Below, one piece after another: positions 6,465 through 7,643 of a DNA stretch of 7,643 bases. Each line of letters begins with the position of its first letter. Positions within the stretch are counted from its first letter, which is position 1. The stretch comes from Flavobacteriales bacterium. Its GTDB lineage: Bacteria; Bacteroidota; Bacteroidia; Flavobacteriales_D; SKUL01. A model generated the notes under the pieces. It saw nothing but the letters and a program-made list of their open reading frames with translations. It was not told the origin of the DNA and searched no databases. Position numbers and translations under genes: made by a program. The stretch is taken from positions 1 through 7,643 of the forward strand of contig SKUL01000256.1 in NCBI GenBank assembly GCA_007129985.1, read 5' to 3'.

Positions 6465-7643
6465 TCAAAAAATAAAGCCCAGACCTACTTCAAAGCGATT
6501 GCCCTCTAACTCGCCGGTTGGTAATTCGATGGGATTTATACGAAACTGATAGTTCGTTTTGAACACGACATTCTTGCGCGGGTTGAAATTCAATCCAACC
6601 GTAATGGCCGTCAAATCGGTTTGGAATCTTTCGAGGTCTACCAGTTCAGGGTGAATTTCAGCATGGGTATTCAACCTTTCGTAGCGCACAAACAGGGGGA
6701 GCTTCAGCTCATTGCTTCGGTACAACCAGTTGCCCTTGGAGGTTTTGGCTTTTCCTTTCCTGAACAGGGGGAGTATGTCGTAGCCTACCTCAGCGTAGTA
6801 TCCATACACACGACTGCCGAGCACCTGACCTGACAGCGTTCCATTCTCACCACTGGAGAAACCTGTAAAACTGTGTATAGAGGGTGTACTTCCCATACCA
6901 CCAACAGAACCTAGAGCCATAAAAGTCCAGTTCTTCCATGAATTTCGAATGTATGACGAAACCAGCCATGTATCGGCAGCAAAGTCCTCCTTGCCGTCCA
7001 TGTCGCGAGCTTGCGTATACAAACCCGAGAGGCTGATCGTGGTATTTTTCATACCGCTGTACTCCAACTGCCCGTTCAGCAAAGCAGAATTGAATGCACC
7101 ACGAAATTCGTCACCACGACCTCTTCGAATCCAGGTACCGCCATTGTAAACCGATGGGTCGAGCCCCTGATAAATCGACAAAGAGTAGCTTAAGTCTTTG
7201 CTTATTGCCCCGTAGGTCATAATACCCAAATCAATCCACTGCGAAGGAATGATGACGCGCTCCACTTCAGGGCGATTTACAGAGTAGAACTGAATCGGCT
7301 CGTCGTTGTTGTTCACAAAGCCGATTTGAACCTGATGGGTTCCTACGCGGACATTAAAACGTTCGTGTATCAAGAAATCTGCGAAGAACTCCAGAAAGAA
7401 TTCAAAGTCGTTCTCGATACGCTGGTCTTGATAAAATTCAGCAAAGACTTCACCGTACAGCACCAGCCATGGCTTTGGTTTGTAGGCCAAATAGCTTACA
7501 AAACGATAAAGGTTTGTATTGTAAAGCTCTATATCCTTACTGGAGCGATCTTTGGGACCATCGTAGTGCGTATAATTCACTTCTCCAAAACCTGAAAAGG
7601 TAAATTTGCGGTCGGAGAAATAAATCTTTGATGCCGCAATGGG
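6465..7643 (-). CDS. Outer-membrane beta-barrel porin, OprP/OprO-like, C-terminal part (runs off right edge)
   Basis: The minus-strand frame is open from the right edge to a TGA at 6467-6465, giving 392 residues; the start and signal peptide lie beyond 7643. A GTG at 7580 is an internal Val, because the frame continues upstream with barrel-like sequence (KFTFSGFGEVNYTHYDG). Alternating aromatic and polar strands occur throughout and the chain ends in FEVGLGFIF with a terminal Phe, as in outer-membrane barrels. The block from about 111 to 133 of the visible part (NNNDEPIQFYSVNRPEVER, then VIIP) and the following W-I-D-L-G match the pattern V-G-x-x-N-x-x-x-E-P-x-x-F-Y-x-V-x-R-P seen in phosphate-selective-porin-like proteins of Bacteroidota and Proteobacteria. 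The substrate is unknown; phosphate or another small anion is only suggested by the family name. Its promoter is outside the window. Confidence 0.8.
   Translation of the reverse strand, partial: PIAASKIYFSDRKFTFSGFGEVNYTHYDGPKDRSSKDIELYNTNLYRFVSYLAYKPKPWLVLYGEVFAEFYQDQRIENDFEFFLEFFADFLIHERFNVRVGTHQVQIGFVNNNDEPIQFYSVNRPEVERVIIPSQWIDLGIMTYGAISKDLSYSLSIYQGLDPSVYNGGTWIRRGRGDEFRGAFNSALLNGQLEYSGMKNTTISLSGLYTQARDMDGKEDFAADTWLVSSYIRNSWKNWTFMALGSVGGMGSTPSIHSFTGFSSGENGTLSGQVLGSRVYGYYAEVGYDILPLFRKGKAKTSKGNWLYRSNELKLPLFVRYERLNTHAEIHPELVDLERFQTDLTAITVGLNFNPRKNVVFKTNYQFRINPIELPTGELEGNRFEVGLGFIF

Noticed and set aside
7578..7580. GTG as the start of the porin gene
   Set aside because: The frame stays open upstream to the window edge and encodes barrel-like sequence (TFSGFGE), so the codon is an internal Val and the gene is cut by the window.

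Overview
This looks like an ordinary chromosomal segment of a Bacteroidota bacterium, probably a Flavobacteriales-like lineage with roughly balanced GC. The clues are the families present (a PLC/GDPD-like protein of the AIM6 type, a short PPP phosphatase beginning M-S-T-Y-V-I-G-D-V-H-G, an M3 dipeptidase made as a lipoprotein, a secreted plastocyanin-like cupredoxin), the lack of clear Shine-Dalgarno sequences, and several upstream matches to the Bacteroidota -7 promoter box TAnnTTTG. Species cannot be named from the sequence alone.

Layout, left to right. (1) Positions 1-308, minus strand: the N-terminal part of a secreted copper protein, running off the left edge. (2) 361-1224, minus: a secreted PLC/GDPD-like phosphodiesterase-fold protein. 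(3) 1228-3381, minus: an M3-family dipeptidase lipoprotein; only 3 bases separate its stop from the start of gene 2, so genes 3 and 2 form an operon, possibly extending to the cupredoxin. (4) 3436-4122, minus: a PPP-family metallophosphatase. (5) 4191-4961, plus: a lipoprotein DNA/RNA non-specific endonuclease, divergent from gene 4. (6) 5006-6358, plus: a NorM-type MATE efflux transporter. (7) 6465-7643, minus: the C-terminal part of an OprP-like outer-membrane porin, convergent with the transporter and running off the right edge.

Most products act outside the cytoplasm: the cupredoxin, PLC-like protein, peptidase, nuclease and porin carry export signals or are beta-barrels, and the MATE protein is in the inner membrane. 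Only the PPP phosphatase appears cytoplasmic. The nuclease, the PLC-like protein and the OprP-like porin could all take part in breaking down phosphorus-containing polymers and taking up the products, but this is inference.

I found no mobile element, CRISPR array, tRNA or rRNA, and no convincing new defence or biosynthetic system. The points worth a second look are small: promoter boxes that almost touch the start codons of the two plus-strand genes, departures from family motifs in the phosphatase and the peptidase, and an A11 tract at the end of the PLC-like gene.
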